DNA from: Tetracentron sinense
Lineage: Eukaryota; Streptophyta; Magnoliopsida; Trochodendrales; Trochodendraceae
Direction: 5' to 3'
Length of the DNA: 64,000 nt
NCBI GenBank assembly: GCA_015143295.1
Contig: CM026562.1
Coordinates: 16,272,041-16,336,040, forward strand
Shown here: piece after piece, positions 1-11,900 of the stretch
Layout of the letters: every line of letters starts with the position of its first letter
Position numbering within the stretch: position 1 is the stretch's first letter
The notes under the pieces: generated by a model
What the model was told of the DNA's origin: nothing
What the model saw: only the letters and a program-made list of their open reading frames with translations
The model's database searches: none
Position numbers and translations under genes: made by a program

Positions 1-2747
1 CAGAATAATGAAATAAAGCGGAAGCAGTTCATATCATAACAGGAAGGTAAATAGTTTATATTTCATGCTTGCATCACATCAATGCCAGAAAAACTCTTGA
101 AATCATCGTGTGCTTGACTTGACTTGAAATTCTATTTTCATGCTTGAAAACTTGTCTTGTCATGTTCTGTCTTGCTTGTCTGCGTGTCATGTCGTGTCAT
201 GCATGTCATGTCATGAAATTAATCCATGCTCATGCTTGCTTGCTTGGAATTTAAACATGCTCATGCGCTTGGGATGTTAGTGTCCTTGAATAACTTGAAG
301 AGAGGGTGGTGTAAACCCCCTCTTTTGCGAAATATGGAATGTTCAACTTGAAGGGAGGGAAGTGTAAACCCACTCTTTTGAGAAAATGCAATAAAGTAAA
401 CATGCATGCTTGAAGGTGCACTAATATCTTGCTTGACATGTTCTTGTTCTTGTCAAAGCGAGACAAAACATATCATAAGATATGCCCTACCTCTTATACC
501 AACCCTTACGTTTGGCCTTGTCATGGTGTTCGTGAATTGAGAATAAAATCCTTGTTCTTGAAAAAAACGATAAACCATGCTTGACTCTTTTATGCATGCC
601 GTGCTCGTGAGGTCGTGTACATGCTATAGCTTGGAAATAAACATGGTATATTAAATTTCATAGTATACAATTCATTAAAATAAGCATTCACTTTACCACA
701 TGCCGTTCTAGAAAGCAAGGTAACAAACTAACATGAAACCCTAGAAATTTCCATGCCTTAAATCATGCTTTTCTTGATCAATGATTCATCTAATCCATCC
801 ATCATCCATGTGTGTTCATTATTGGTGAGATACCCTTCCCATTTCATTCATCACAATATCCATCACATTCTCTATCCATTCATCCCATCACATTCTCATG
901 CTTGGAATTTGGGGAAAAAAATCACAAAATGAAGAAAAAGGAGAAGAAGATGAACTAGAAGGGTAGCATAGGGTACCGACCTTGAAAAAGGGACCCTTGA
1001 GAACTGCGGTGGAGGACGCTGCCAAGCTTGGAGAAGGAACTCCACGCGTGCTTGAGCCTTGGATTGAGAAATCTAAGCTTTGGGGACGATCTTGGGTTCT
1101 CAAACCCTTGATTTCTCTCAAGTTGATGCCCTAGGTGAAAACCCCTTTTCTCCTCTCTCATTCTCTCCCAAATATATTACTAAGGGTGTTTATGAACACC
1201 CTTGCCTCGAGCAAGCCTTTATAGGCAAGGGTGGAATGCCCAAAAGACAAAAAGACCCTTAATGAAATTTCTGCAAAACGCGAAAGACCGAGCGATCGGT
1301 GCTTATGACTGAGCGGTCGGTGACCTACTGAGCGATCGGTGATCGGTTGAAAACACCCTTTCTAGAATTTTTTCCTATACAAATTTTTGGCCTAGTCGAT
1401 AACGCAATTTTGCTCATTTTTCACACATCCCAACCCATCCGCCACACTTCACTACGAGTCTCCGATCCTTTTTCATTCACACCATGGCATAAGCAAACCA
1501 TTCCAAGGATAATTAACGGAAAAATAGAAGAGATGGAACCAGATGACAAAATGGGCGTCGCCAATGCGTCCGGGATGTCGAAGAACCTTAAGGTAGGTCT
1601 TCTCTCTCTACCCTCTACTTTCTCTCTATCCTCTCTAATCTCTCTCTACACGCAAATCGAGGCTCCGAGTGGTGAAATGGTCGTCACCAATATGTTGGGA
1701 ACGGAATAAACTTAAGATAGACCCTTCTCTTCTTTCTCTCTCCTCCTTTCTCTCTCTAACTTTATCTCCTCTTTCTCTCTCTAGAAAATCCCACGCAGGG
1801 GTTCGGTGCTCTTTGGGAGAGAATGAGAAATGAGGAGGGTTTAACCCTTTATATAGGGGAGGGAAAGGGGTGAGGTGTCCCTTGATGTCATAGGTGATGT
1901 CATCGCTATGATGTCACCAATGCTAGACTTTTTGACCATTTGACCGATTTTCCCACTTTTTCACTTGTACGGCCTCTGAACTAGGGGCTATCTGACACCT
2001 ACTGTATAAATTTCGAGGAAAAATATGGAGTTTTGACAGTAAAAAAAAAGTTCGGAAGAAAATTGCAAAGTCACAAATTTTCTAGTTTTGAACACTAAAC
2101 ACGCTGTAGTTTCGCGGTGTGAGTTGCAATAAAGCCAAGACGACAAATAGTCGTCCAAACGACCAAACGACATGCGGTGTGTGGGTTTCAAAGACTTCTA
2201 TTGAGGCATTTTGAAAATACTGAGGATTGCCGAAATTCCCAATCTCGCGGATTTCTTGGGTTTTGGACACTAACATGCCGCAATTTCGTGGTGTGAGTTG
2301 TGCTAGGACTGAGACGACAGACTGTCGTTCAGACAGCCAACCGACACTCGGTGTGCGAATTTCGCATATTTCTATTGTACTTACTGCTAAATACTACGAA
2401 CTGACCCATGTCCCAAAAACTGCTGAATTTCTGTATTTCGAATACAAAATGCACCGCAGCTTCGCGAATTGATGCGTGATGGAGTCAACATGATTGGTCA
2501 TCGTCTAGATAGTCAACCGATATGTTGTACGAGAATATTGAGTGGGTATCTCTTGATTTTATCGATAATTATCGGACACCGAATTCGTTAAAACCAGAGC
2601 CTGCAGATGAACCCAAACATTTTCCCTGGGTAATTAACACTTAATCACACTGTAGCCCAAGACTTAACTATATTCAAAATTTATTAATTAACCTGTGTCC
2701 GTACATGCTTGGAGCGGTTTTTGAGAAATAAAATGCAGGTCATTACA
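1..2747 (-). mobile_element. Long LTR of a Ty3/gypsy-type retrotransposon, partial
   Basis: Read on the minus strand, the part from about 1340 down to 1 aligns by eye with the LTR of the complete element at 48521-58409. The shared blocks come in the same order: palindromic CGATCG-rich motifs (1285-1345), the TTTTGCAGAAATTTC block, a short pyrimidine-rich block, TCAAGGTCGGTACC (about 965-985) and the CATGCTTG-rich repeat zone (60-450). The right edge is placed at 2747 because the minus strand there starts TGTAATGACC, similar to other LTR starts in this window. The internal region would lie left of base 1, so neither the second LTR nor a target duplication can be checked. The 1350-2747 part has no counterpart in the complete element, so the outer boundary is uncertain. 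Confidence 0.55.
2084..2540. repeat. Three diverged ~178-bp tandem copies
   Basis: Blocks starting near 2084, 2262 and 2433 share the order 'TTGxACACTAA', 'TTTCGxGGTGTGAGTTG', a GACGACA.. TGTCGT dyad, 'CCAACCGACA' and 'GGTGTG'. The third copy is the most degraded. They lie in the outer part of the putative minus-strand LTR, and I see no coding potential in them. Confidence 0.5.
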
Positions 2748-2899
2748 TAGATAGAGTTCTATTAATATTAAAAGAATTACTAATATATAGAGTAATAATG
2801 GGTCCTACTTATTAACTTTTGTTGATGACATATAATGAAGAGCTTGCCACATGGAATATTTGATTTAATTAAATTAAGCATTTTACCGGACAAGTGGAT

Positions 2900-2904
<5 letters not shown>

Positions 2905-2941
<37 letters not shown>
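2905..2941. repeat. (AT)n microsatellite
   Basis: An uninterrupted AT dinucleotide run next to the Helitron-like hairpin at 2953-2980. Confidence 0.9.
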
Positions 2942-2944
<3 letters not shown>

Positions 2945-2952
2945 TTTATATA

Positions 2953-2980
2953 CTCGTGCATTGCACGAGGTCTTTGCTAG
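2953..2980 (+). mobile_element. Helitron-type 3' terminus
   Basis: A perfect hairpin with 8-bp arms (CTCGTGCA / TGCACGAG, one-base loop) is followed after 7 nt by CTAG and then T. A short GC-rich hairpin about 10 nt upstream of a terminal CTRR, inserted before T, is the known 3' end of plant Helitrons. The 5' TC end cannot be fixed. No Rep/helicase coding is seen, so this would be a non-autonomous copy. Confidence 0.6.
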
Positions 2981-3754
2981 TTGATAATGATAGTACCCCA
3001 CGGTTACAAAGGACACAACTCTTTGGCATTTACTCGACCATAAAAATCTTGCTCGAGTAGTCCCTAAATTTTACCATTTCATTATCATCTAAATTTTAAA
3101 CTGCTTCGTTTGTTTGCACGTAAATGTTTTTACGACGTAAATCATTTCGATGAAAAAACTTTTACCGTAAAAGATTAATTTTCTACTCATTTTTTGTTGT
3201 TTGGTTGCATCATTGAAAATAAGGCAGAAAAATTTTCATAAACTATTTAAAAAATAAATAAAAATATAACGGAATGTGCAATGCAAGAATAAGTGAATCA
3301 TAAGTAAGGTTAATTTTTTAAAAATACTAGTTGGCACGCACATGCATAGATATATAATAATAAAAGTACATCGTATAATAATAAAAATATATATTATAAA
3401 AATTCGAGGGTGATTTTAGAGAAATAGAACCTCAGAATATGTTAGGAACCAAAAATAAAATATGTAAGGGCATTTTGGGTAAAACATTTGATGGACATGT
3501 TGTTAAAAAAATGTGGACATTTGGGGTATAGAAAAATAATAGATTTTTTATAATAAAGAAAATAATATAGGGGTATTTTGGGAAATATTACTTGAGAACA
3601 ATGTTAGGAAAAATAAATATATATAAGGGCATTTTTGGTATAATAAAATTTGAGGCCGCGTTGGGAACAATAAAGGTTTGAAGGGTATTTTTGGTATAAA
3701 TTCTTGAGTGAAAAAGTGTCATTTTATGAATAAGTGAGAAAGGGTATCAACTAT
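2981..3754. other. AT-rich non-coding stretch
   Basis: No gene is seen. The stretch 3400-3720 repeats phrases such as 'GGGxATTTTxGG' and resembles the reverse complement of 59390-59560, which suggests both are remains of one transposon family. Confidence 0.4.
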
Positions 3755-4406
3755 TAGAGATCGGATCACAGCCAATTGCGAGTGAACTCCCCGAGTTCAA
3801 TCACACCCACAAGTCAACACATGCCCCTTCTAACCTCTATTAATTGTGGTTAAGATTCACTAACTATTGGGGTTCAACAGTGTAACATTGGTTTTTAAAA
3901 GTATTAACTTTAAGAGTTACGCAATTGCGATTGAACTTCCTGAGTTCAAAGGGACACGTGTTGACCTGTGGTTAAGATGACTAATGCTTGGCGTTCAACA
4001 ATATAAACTTGGTTTAAAAAAAATTAAAACAATAAAAAAATATATAACCTTGGTTTTTTTTAAAAAAAATTAAAAAATATTAACCCTAAGAGTTAAAAAT
4101 TCTTAACTAGAGTTAAATACCAATTGTGATTGAACTTCCTGAGTTCAAAGGGACACATGTTGACCCATGGTTAAGATTCACTAATGCTTGGGGTTCATAA
4201 AATAACCTTGGTTTAAAAAAAAAAAAAAATTAATGCTAAGGTTTAAAAATTCTTGTCCAGACTTGAACCAATGTTATATTGTTGATCCCCAAGTGTTAGT
4301 GAATTTTAACCATAGTTAATAGAGGTTAAAAGAGATGTGTGTTGACCTGTGGTGCGATTGAACTCTCCCCGAGTTCAATCGTAATTGGTAGTGATCCGAT
4401 CTCTAA
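3755..4406. mobile_element. MITE-like inverted repeat element
   Basis: The left end (TTAGAGATCGGATCAC, 3755) and right end (GTGATCCGATCTCTAA, 4391-4406) are near-perfect inverted repeats. The inverted similarity continues inward for about 140 bp through the CCGAGTTCAATC and CTATTAA..GGTTAAG blocks. Between them are further direct copies of the inner module near 3920 and 4115. The element is non-coding. No target duplication was established. Confidence 0.6.
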
Positions 4407-4885
4407 AACTTAAAAAATATTAACCTTAAGAGTTAACCAATTGTGATTGAACTTCCTGAGTTCAAAGGGACAAGTGTTGACCCGTGGATAAGATTCACTA
4501 ATGCTTGGGGTTCAACAATTTAAACTTGGTTTTAAAAATTTAAAAGAATTAAAAAATTATAACCTTAGTTTTAAAAAAAATTTACCCTAAGAGTTAATTT
4601 TCTTTAACCAGAGTTAAATACCAATTGCGATTAAACTTCCTGAGTTCAAAGGGACACGTGTTGACCCGTTGTTAAGATTCAGTAACGCTTGGGTTTCATT
4701 AATATAACCTTGGTTTTAAAAACAAAAATTAATTCTAAGGGATAAAAATTCCTATCCAGACCTAAACATGGTTATATTGTTGAACCCCAAGCGTTAGTAA
4801 ATTTTAACTATAGTTAATAGAGGTTAAAAGCGATAGTTGACCTGCTGTGCGATTGAACTCTCCCAAAGTTCAATCGTAATTGATA
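4407..4885. repeat. Second cluster of the same inverted/direct module
   Basis: Direct copies of the module 'AATTGxGATTxAACTTCCTGAGTTCAAA' occur near 4438 and 4622, and an inverted copy closes the cluster at about 4750-4880. It looks like a degraded sibling, or an extension, of the 3755-4406 element. Non-coding. Confidence 0.5.
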
Positions 4886-5148
4886 GTAAATTTTAAATAC
4901 CGCATGTTCCACAGTAACCTAATTAGAATAAAAAATTTGTTACAAAAAACCAACACCAATAAAACACAACCGCCTGATCCCTCCAAACCCATCTTGACCC
5001 TTAATCTCAAACTTTCCCTGATTCAAAATCAGATCACAAGTAAGTCGACCGTTGGGGCCTTTTTGTAGTAAATCCTCCACTCCCTGCCTCTCCTCATTTA
5101 CTGTATCTTTCATTCTCCTCAGGGGCCAACATTTTAGCACACAGAAAT

Positions 5149-5176
5149 GTGAGAGAGAGAGAGAGAGAGAGAGAGA
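5149..5176. repeat. (GA)n microsatellite
   Basis: A GA dinucleotide run just upstream of the telo-box cluster. A second run lies at 5628-5660. Such runs are common in plant 5' untranslated regions and first introns. Confidence 0.85.
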
Positions 5177-5186
5177 AATAAACCGG

Positions 5187-5292
5187 AAACCCTAATCCTC
5201 ACTGTAATTCGTCGTGACGAAAAAGCTAAACCCTAATCAGTTCTTCTGCTCCAAAGAAGGAGAAGGAGAAGGAGAGGAAGAACAAACCCTAA
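5187..5292 (+). promoter_or_regulatory. Cluster of three telo-boxes (AAACCCTAA)
   Basis: AAACCCTAA occurs at 5187-5195, 5228-5236 and 5284-5292, just upstream of the first ATG at 5321. Telo-boxes are enriched in promoters and leaders of plant ribosomal-protein and other growth-related genes. Here they precede a chimeric locus, so the leader may come from either parent gene. Confidence 0.6.
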
Positions 5293-5320
5293 ATTTGGGG
5301 AGGGATAAGCAGAGCGAGCT

Positions 5321-5422
5321 ATGGGGAAGAAGAATGTTATTACTGCAAACGAGAGTTCGATGATGAGAAGATCCTTGTTCAGCACCAGAAAGTGGATCTT
5401 GATCTTCCTCTACATTTGGATG
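5321..5422 (+). pseudogene. Start of a SUF4-like C2H2/BED zinc-finger gene, frameshifted
   Basis: The ATG at 5321 opens with M-G-K-K. In a different frame from 5335, the sequence reads CYYCKREFDDEKILVQHQK, ending at 5391. This closely resembles the N-terminus of plant SUPPRESSOR OF FRIGIDA 4-like zinc-finger proteins, which begin with a lysine-rich MGKKKK stretch followed by a C-Y-Y-C finger. Only 14 nt lie between the ATG and the first Cys codon, so a short stretch is missing and the two parts are out of frame. After His-Gln-Lys the expected continuation, which carries the rest of the finger, is absent. An ATG followed by a consensus GTGAGT donor ends the stretch at 5422. This is a non-functional exon-1 relic. 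Identification is from memory of the family, and paralogues with the same finger are possible. Confidence 0.6.
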
Positions 5423-5624
5423 GTGAGTTTTTTTTTTAAAATTACTTATGATTTTGGTTTTTGATTTATGATTTCTTGGTGTTTCACCATTCTGGAGTGG
5501 ATCTCGTGAGGAGATCTATGCAATCACCATTCCAGGTGAGCTCAGAAGAATTTCAGAGATAGATTTTCTCATGGTGATTTCAATTTGGATTTTATAAATT
5601 ACTCTTAGAAGCTTGATACTGAAG

Positions 5625-5663
<39 letters not shown>

Positions 5664-6952
5664 TAGTGCTTTTTGCCTGAAACCCTAGGGTTAACCCTAC
5701 ACGAACGAGAGGACAATGTTCGGTGAAAATGAAACCCTAGCTCCGATAAACATGATGTCAGCTCTGCCGTTACAACATAGTTCAAATCACACGTTCTCCA
5801 ACAATAGATCTACCTGCGATCTCTCCTTTTCATTGTCTCTCTGTTCTCTGAGAAACCAGAGAGGGTCCTCTGTTCAGGTGACCTTTCTTTGCCAATCTTG
5901 TTAGATTTTTTATCGTAATCTTTAATTCACACCTTTCTTTGCCAATAGTTTAGCTCTACAACTTCTTATATTCTTTAATTCACTGAATTCTGTAATCTTT
6001 CTACCAACATTTCTAGTTTAAGCTTATGTGTGGTTTCAGTAATTGTTTCAGATGAATTTTTGTTTATTTCGAGTTCTAAATCATGATTTCTCTTTAAGTA
6101 TCTAAGATGTTCACATTGAAAGCATCCAGACGAAGTTCTGATGTACATAATTCCATAAGATTCCAAGATATTCACATTAAGAGCTGTTCAATATTTTTTT
6201 TCCCTCACGATTGATTGGCGGTTTGCTGTTAAACTTTATGTTTCTTAGGATTTTTTTTGATGCTCTGCATTTGAACTGTCTAAATCTTAGTACTGATTTT
6301 TTTTTCAGAAGGTTTTTCTTTAATTTTTTTAGGTGATTTGTTTCGAGAATTGGAGATCTGAGACCAGTCATTATAGTTCTGATTTCCATTTAATTTGTCA
6401 GGTTTTGTGATCCATTTGTTTCAAATGCTATCTCTGTAGGTTTTTATTCTGTCGATTTTTGTTTTTGGTATTTTAATGGTTCTTTTTACATTGTTGTTCC
6501 ATTCAGGCGCCGAAGAAGGGGAAGGCTCCGCCACCATCTTCCATGCCCGCAAAATCTGGCAGAGGGAAGCAGAAGAAGAAGGTAGGATTAGGATTAGGGT
6601 TAGAAGTCTGAATACAGATTTTTGATTTGGCTCCTTTTGTATAGATCTTGGTCTGTATGCGGGATAAACAGGGTTTCAATTGAATTTCTTAGGGCTTCAC
6701 GTGCAGGAATTGAGTACGTGGAGTGTGTTTGTCTTGGTTTTTAATTAGTTTTTAAAAATATATTTACTTGAGGTTGTTTGAAATTGTTTATGAGTTTTTC
6801 TAGGATTTGGCTTGCAGAAATGGAGCAAAGGAAAGCAAAAGGAGAAGGTAAACTACATGGTTTTGTTCGATCAGGCGAGTTACGACAAGCTTAGTTCAGA
6901 AGTTCCGAAGTACAAGCTCATTACTCCTTTTATCTTGTCTGACAGATTGAGG
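5420..6952 (+). pseudogene. RPS25: 40S ribosomal protein eS25, 3'-truncated gene copy
   Basis: eS25 is a small-subunit ribosomal protein acting in cytoplasmic translation. Three exons can be placed with GT..AG borders: an ATG-only coding start (5420-5422, donor GTGAGT); 6507-6581 (25 codons: Lys-rich, PPPSS, GRGKQKKK); and 6818-6952 (45 codons, including [22 protein letters not shown] and [12 protein letters not shown]). Frames join without stops. The family is about 108 residues long, and the last exon (the INGSLARKA part, about 37 residues) is not found downstream, where an AT microsatellite (6988-7014) and a SINE follow. A usually conserved Asn-Asn is Asn-Tyr here. Intron 1 is about 1.08 kb. 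Since the leader belongs to a zinc-finger gene relic, I read this as a truncated, probably non-functional copy. A last exon moved beyond the repeats cannot be excluded. Confidence 0.8.
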
Positions 6953-6987
6953 GTATGATCTAAACTTAGCTACTGTGTTACGTGTTA

Positions 6988-6988
6988 C

Positions 6989-7024
<36 letters not shown>
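6988..7024. repeat. (AT)n(AC)n microsatellite
   Basis: A dinucleotide run directly after the last eS25 exon that can be found. 7025-7570 holds nothing recognisable. Confidence 0.85.
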
Positions 7025-7025
<1 letters not shown>

Positions 7026-7586
7026 GTTATATTTCCATTTCAAATGTGTTTCGTGATTTTGTTTAGTCTATGTCTATGTGATAATCACTTGGTTTGAGCT
7101 GCATTCCTTCTTGCTTAAGATATAAGTGTTGATCTCATCATGTGGAATCTCAAAGAGAAGTCTAGATTTCGTTAACATACCCTCAAATTCCAATAGATAA
7201 CATGGTTACATAAATTTCAGTTTTGTTAAAGCCATTTGAATTGCAGTTTTAAAGTTTCACAGTGGCTCTTTATTGTTTTGTATATGTATTTGTTTCTCAA
7301 CTGGGTTTTCCACCTTTCTTAGGCCTAAGCTATCAGTAACTAAAGGTAGTAAGCTAGGAAAGATAGAAGTCTTCTCAACTCTTCTTATCTCTATGACAAT
7401 CTGATAAAAACTGTTCACTGCACCTAAGTATTGAAAAGATAATGTATAAAATCCAATTTCAAGTTATCAGTTTCATGTCATCTGTTAAAAGACCAGAACC
7501 CAGTAAAACTCCCTTTTATGAATTTCTTAGTTTTATTTTATAAGTCATTTCATTCTCTAAATTCCTGTTGGTAATGAATCAACATT

Positions 7587-7755
7587 TGTTTTTGGTTCAT
7601 TGGAGGCCACATGGACCTATGGGCTACACAATGAGGGGTAGCCCTCCCTCTCCCATAACGCCCCCCCCCCCCAACCCTGATGTAGGTGGAATTCGATCCC
7701 AGGTCTCTGGTACGAACGCCAAGAGACTTTACCAACTAAACTGGCTGGCACCTAC
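7587..7755 (-). mobile_element. tRNA-derived SINE (Au-like) with 17-bp target duplication
   Basis: On the minus strand a box A-like TTTAGTTGGTAAAGTC and a box B-like GGGATCGAATTCC lie in the order and spacing of a tRNA-type Pol III promoter, as in plant Au-type SINEs. The element is flanked by the perfect direct repeat GGTAATGAATCAACATT at 7570-7586 and 7756-7772, a target-site duplication made by LINE-type retroposition. It has a G/C homopolymer stretch (7664-7674 on the plus strand) and no coding capacity. Confidence 0.8.
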
Positions 7756-8006
7756 GGTAATGAATCAACATTCATTTATATACCCTTACATAAAAGAGAA
7801 TATAGTAGGGGTATTTAAACACAAGTGTTCATAGATCTTTTTCGACATTTCCTTTCATGTCCTCCAATGTTTATAACCTTGGATCATTCCAGATTTTTCG
7901 CTACCACTCTTGCCTCCCCACTGTCACCGCTGACCTGCTCCTTTGCCATCGTCATTACCGCAATTGCTCCCTTATTTACTTTTACGGTTTATCCTATCCT
8001 GTGCCC

Positions 8007-8970
8007 GGAGAGGGAGTAGGGATCAAAAGCCTATATATTATTTTCTTACTTTATTACATTATTAGTAATGATGTTTGAACTACATTATTTTCTATTATTT
8101 TTTTTAAAAAAAATTTCCGTGCATCGCACGGACACCTTACTAGTTATACCTAATTAAACCCGAGGAGCGGGTGGCCTACGTGGCGTTCTGAGAGCGAATT
8201 CAGGGTTACTTAACATACAACAGTCCAGTCCTAATCTTACCACACGAGGTCCACCATGTTTAAAAAATTCTGCTGTAAACTGGTTTGGTTTGTGCCTTTA
8301 GCTGGAACCTACTCCTATGTGGGGAGATACACTTACCACTGGCCAGGTTTGCTACTTAAAAATTCATATTTTTTTCCTTTTATTTAATAAGGAAAAGTAG
8401 TAGAATGATGTTCATCAGCATCTTTAAGTCGTAGGCATTCTCTAATACTAAACATAAGATACTGTCGTTAGTAACACTAATACCCCACAGACCTTATCAA
8501 AACCAGCCACACCCATTTGAACTATTTATTTTCTCAAAACCTAAATACCTTACTACTCATAAAATAATAAATTGTATTGCATATATGCTAGACGTCCATG
8601 ATTTTCTTCATGTCCATACTACTACTACTGTTTTTCTTCTCCATTAGTGCTATGTACATACACATACATGTTAGTGTGTTATTGAAAGTATAGTAAGGCC
8701 GCATGTTCATGTGGGTCCAACAAAAATGAAACAGTGGGAGTATAATATCTCCTTCAAGGCTTCGACCTAGATGACACAGTTGTTGTATAGCTATAACTAC
8801 CATGGTTTAAATATGCCATGAAAATCTGTACTTTGTCACCCAATACATGGACAATGCTTGAAGGGAATGAGGCCAATTAGAATCAACCCACACAACAACT
8901 GGAATCGGCGACAAGTATGGGGAGGTAGGAAGTTGGTAGCAAGATATCCATCGTCTACTATAGTAGAAAC
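8007..8970. repeat. Tandem unit 1 of a ~0.96-kb repeat
   Basis: Starts at GAGAGGGAGTAGGGATC, which recurs at 8971 and, as GAGAGGTAGTAGGGATC, at about 12010. It contains a Helitron-like 3' end (hairpin 8117-8131, CTAG at 8140-8143), a GGTGGCCTACGTGGCGTTC block, the GATGTTCATCAGCATC block and a segment near 8800-8970 that could be read as a short minus-strand ORF only because the copies are similar. No gene is recognised. Confidence 0.75.
8117..8143 (+). mobile_element. Helitron-type 3' terminus in unit 1
   Basis: A hairpin with 6-bp arms (CCGTGC / GCACGG, loop ATC) is followed after 8 nt by CTAG and T. It is repeated with a decayed hairpin in unit 2 (CTAG at 9104-9107) and an intact hairpin in unit 3 (12131-12145, CTAG at 12154-12157). 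Confidence 0.6.
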
Positions 8971-11900
8971 CATGAGAGGGAGTAGGGATCAAAAGCCTAT
9001 ATATTATTTTCTTACTTGATTACATAATTAATAATGAAGTTTGAAATACATTATTTTCTATTATTTGTTTTTTCAAATTTTCGTTCATCGCATGGGCACC
9101 TTACTAGTTATACCTAATTAAATCCGAGCAGTGGGTGGCCTACGTGGCGTTCCGAGAGCGAATTTAGGGTTACTTAACATACAACAGTGCAGTTCTAATC
9201 TAACCACATGTGGTCCACCATGTTTGAAAAATTCTGCTGTAAACTGGTTTGGTTTGTGCCTTTAGCCAGAACCTACTCCTATGTGGGGAGATACTGTCAC
9301 GCCCCGAAATCTATACACAATAATACTAATATTTGTATAAATATCAAAGCGTGAACCAGAAATAAAATTCCAATATTAATGGAAATTAAAATAATTTAAT
9401 ACTCCATTAAACAGATTTAAATAACCAGCATCACTAAAAGACTCAATAACATGAGTTCTCCCAAAAACTAAATCATCCAAAGATTTCATATAGTTTACCT
9501 CACTACAGTTCTCTCACACTCTAACAGAGAAGAAAACTTTAAGGTTGGTCTCACTTGCTCAAACGAGAGCAATTCCTATTCTTTTTAATCACCACCTGAA
9601 AAAGAAGAATCAACAAGGGTGAGCCCACAGCTCAACAAGAGAATACATTATAATTTAAATGCATTAACAGTTCATATGATAAGATGACTAACGGACTATG
9701 CATATTATTCAATTCAGTCTTTACTTATGATTCAGTCCGGTCAATAGGGGTCTTACACAACTTACCCTATTGATTAAGGGAATCCTTGGGGTCTCACTCA
9801 ACTTACCCTATCCCTTGGGTCTCACACAGTTCACCCATCTGAGAATTGAATGTCTTACACAACTCAACTCAATCCTCTGTTTCTGGGTAGGTACTCTACA
9901 CCACCCTGAAACAATCATTTGGTGGTACACAACATCACCCTATGATCAATTTAAGGAGGTTTTATATAATTTACTCCTTGAATAACCCTTAACCAAGATT
10001 CAAAAAATGTTTATTGAATCACCATTATTTTAGAAAATGAATACCAACTATTATGAAAATATAGCAAAACATTAAATGACAGTTATAATAGTCAACATCA
10101 TAATTCATAATTAAAATTTACAATTAATATCTAGGCAGACATAACATATCTTATTTCAAAAGGGGTTTCAATTATGTTTATGTAACTGAAACTTTAGTTA
10201 TAAATATCACATATTTATAACCCTACAAATTCTCAATTTCCCATGATAATGGGGTTCAGGGTTTCACAAACCCCCAAGGGCTTGGAAAAACCCTTATACT
10301 AGCATAAAAGAGTTCAGTTACTAACCAATTGATTAGTAATTAATTAGTTAAGTTTGTTAGGGGTATCTTTCAACCACTCAACAAATTAACTAAAAAAAAT
10401 ATAAGTCACGTTACTAACAAATTATTTAGTAACTAATTATTTAAATTTGTTAGAGGTATCTTTCAACCATCTAACAAACTAACTAATTAGTTATAAAGGA
10501 ATCTCAACAAAACAATATTCCCACACTCTAATAATATATGCATTTAATTAAAATATCTTAGGAAAATTAATGTGAAAAATATTCCTTTTTCCCGTTTTTG
10601 ATTTTCAACTAAGATTTTGACCCACAAAAATACTGATTTTGGGAAAACTTACTTCACGAAAGTTGTAGATCTTTTTCTTTTCGAGCTCTTCGAAACGATG
10701 TAGTATCGGACCAAAATCGGACTTAATGTCATAAAGTTATGACCCAAATACCGAAAGTGGATAAATCTCATTTAAAATAACTCAATTCTGAAAATCACTA
10801 ATTTTAATCTCCTAGATCTCTTATATTTTCTTCCCTAAAATATAGTATATTATTATATCATTTATTAAAATCACCCATAACATATTTAATGAATCAGAAT
10901 AATACCTGTATAAAATATTTATCCGATCTAGCATATTTTCATACACACAATTATTAACACAAGAAGAAAAACACATTAAAATTATTGTGTAATCACAACA
11001 CACCCTACATCTAAATTATAGAAATATTCACTTGCCTCTAGATCTGATTTCGAAAAGAAGACAAGAGATTGATTGCTTATGAGAGATTTGCTGCTATCCC
11101 GGATGATCCAAAACTTCGAGATCCGGTTCTCTACGAGCATTCACCGATCTCCAAACCCTACGGCCGTTCTCCCTCTCTTCCAAAAGTACGTATCTTAGCT
11201 TCCTAAATCAGGTTTAGCAAAAATATCACTATTAGGTTAAACAATTTTATTTCTACTAAACTCTATTTAGAGAATTACTAATATACCCCCACTAAGGCCT
11301 ATTTGTTTATAACCTAGATTTAATTAATTTAACTTATTAAATTAAATCATTGGGTTAGCCCTACCCCACCAAGGTTAGCCATATGATCAAACACAAAAAT
11401 CAATTACTAAATTACCCTCAGGGTATCATTTACCAATTTACCCCTGGGTGTACTTAATTTAAATTAGGGTTACTACAGATACACTTACCACTGGCCAGGT
11501 TAGCTACTTAAAAAATCCTATTTTTTTTCCTTCTATTTAATAGGGAAAAGTAGTAGAATGATGTTCATCAGCATCTTTAAGTCGTAGGCATTCTCTAATA
11601 CTAAACATAAGATACTGTCGTTAGTAACACTAATATATTCTCATATCCATACTACTACTACTACTGTTTTCTTCTCCATTACTGCTATGTACATACACAT
11701 ACATGTTAGTGTGTTATTGAAGGTTTAGTAAGGCCGCATGTTCATGTGGGTCCAACAAAAATGAAACAGCGGGAGTATAATATCTCCTTCAAGTCTTCGA
11801 CCTAGATGACACAGTTGTTTTATACTATTGTTGTATAGGTATAACTACCATGGTTTATATATGCCATGAAAATATGTACTTTGTCACCCCAATACATGGA

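Noticed and set aside
5187-5292. Interstitial telomere repeat (AAACCCTAA)
   Set aside because: Three separated copies upstream of a gene start are telo-boxes; there is no tandem telomeric array.
7664-7760. tRNA gene on the minus strand
   Set aside because: Box A and box B-like motifs are present, but no cloverleaf can be formed and there is a target duplication around a longer unit, so it is a SINE.
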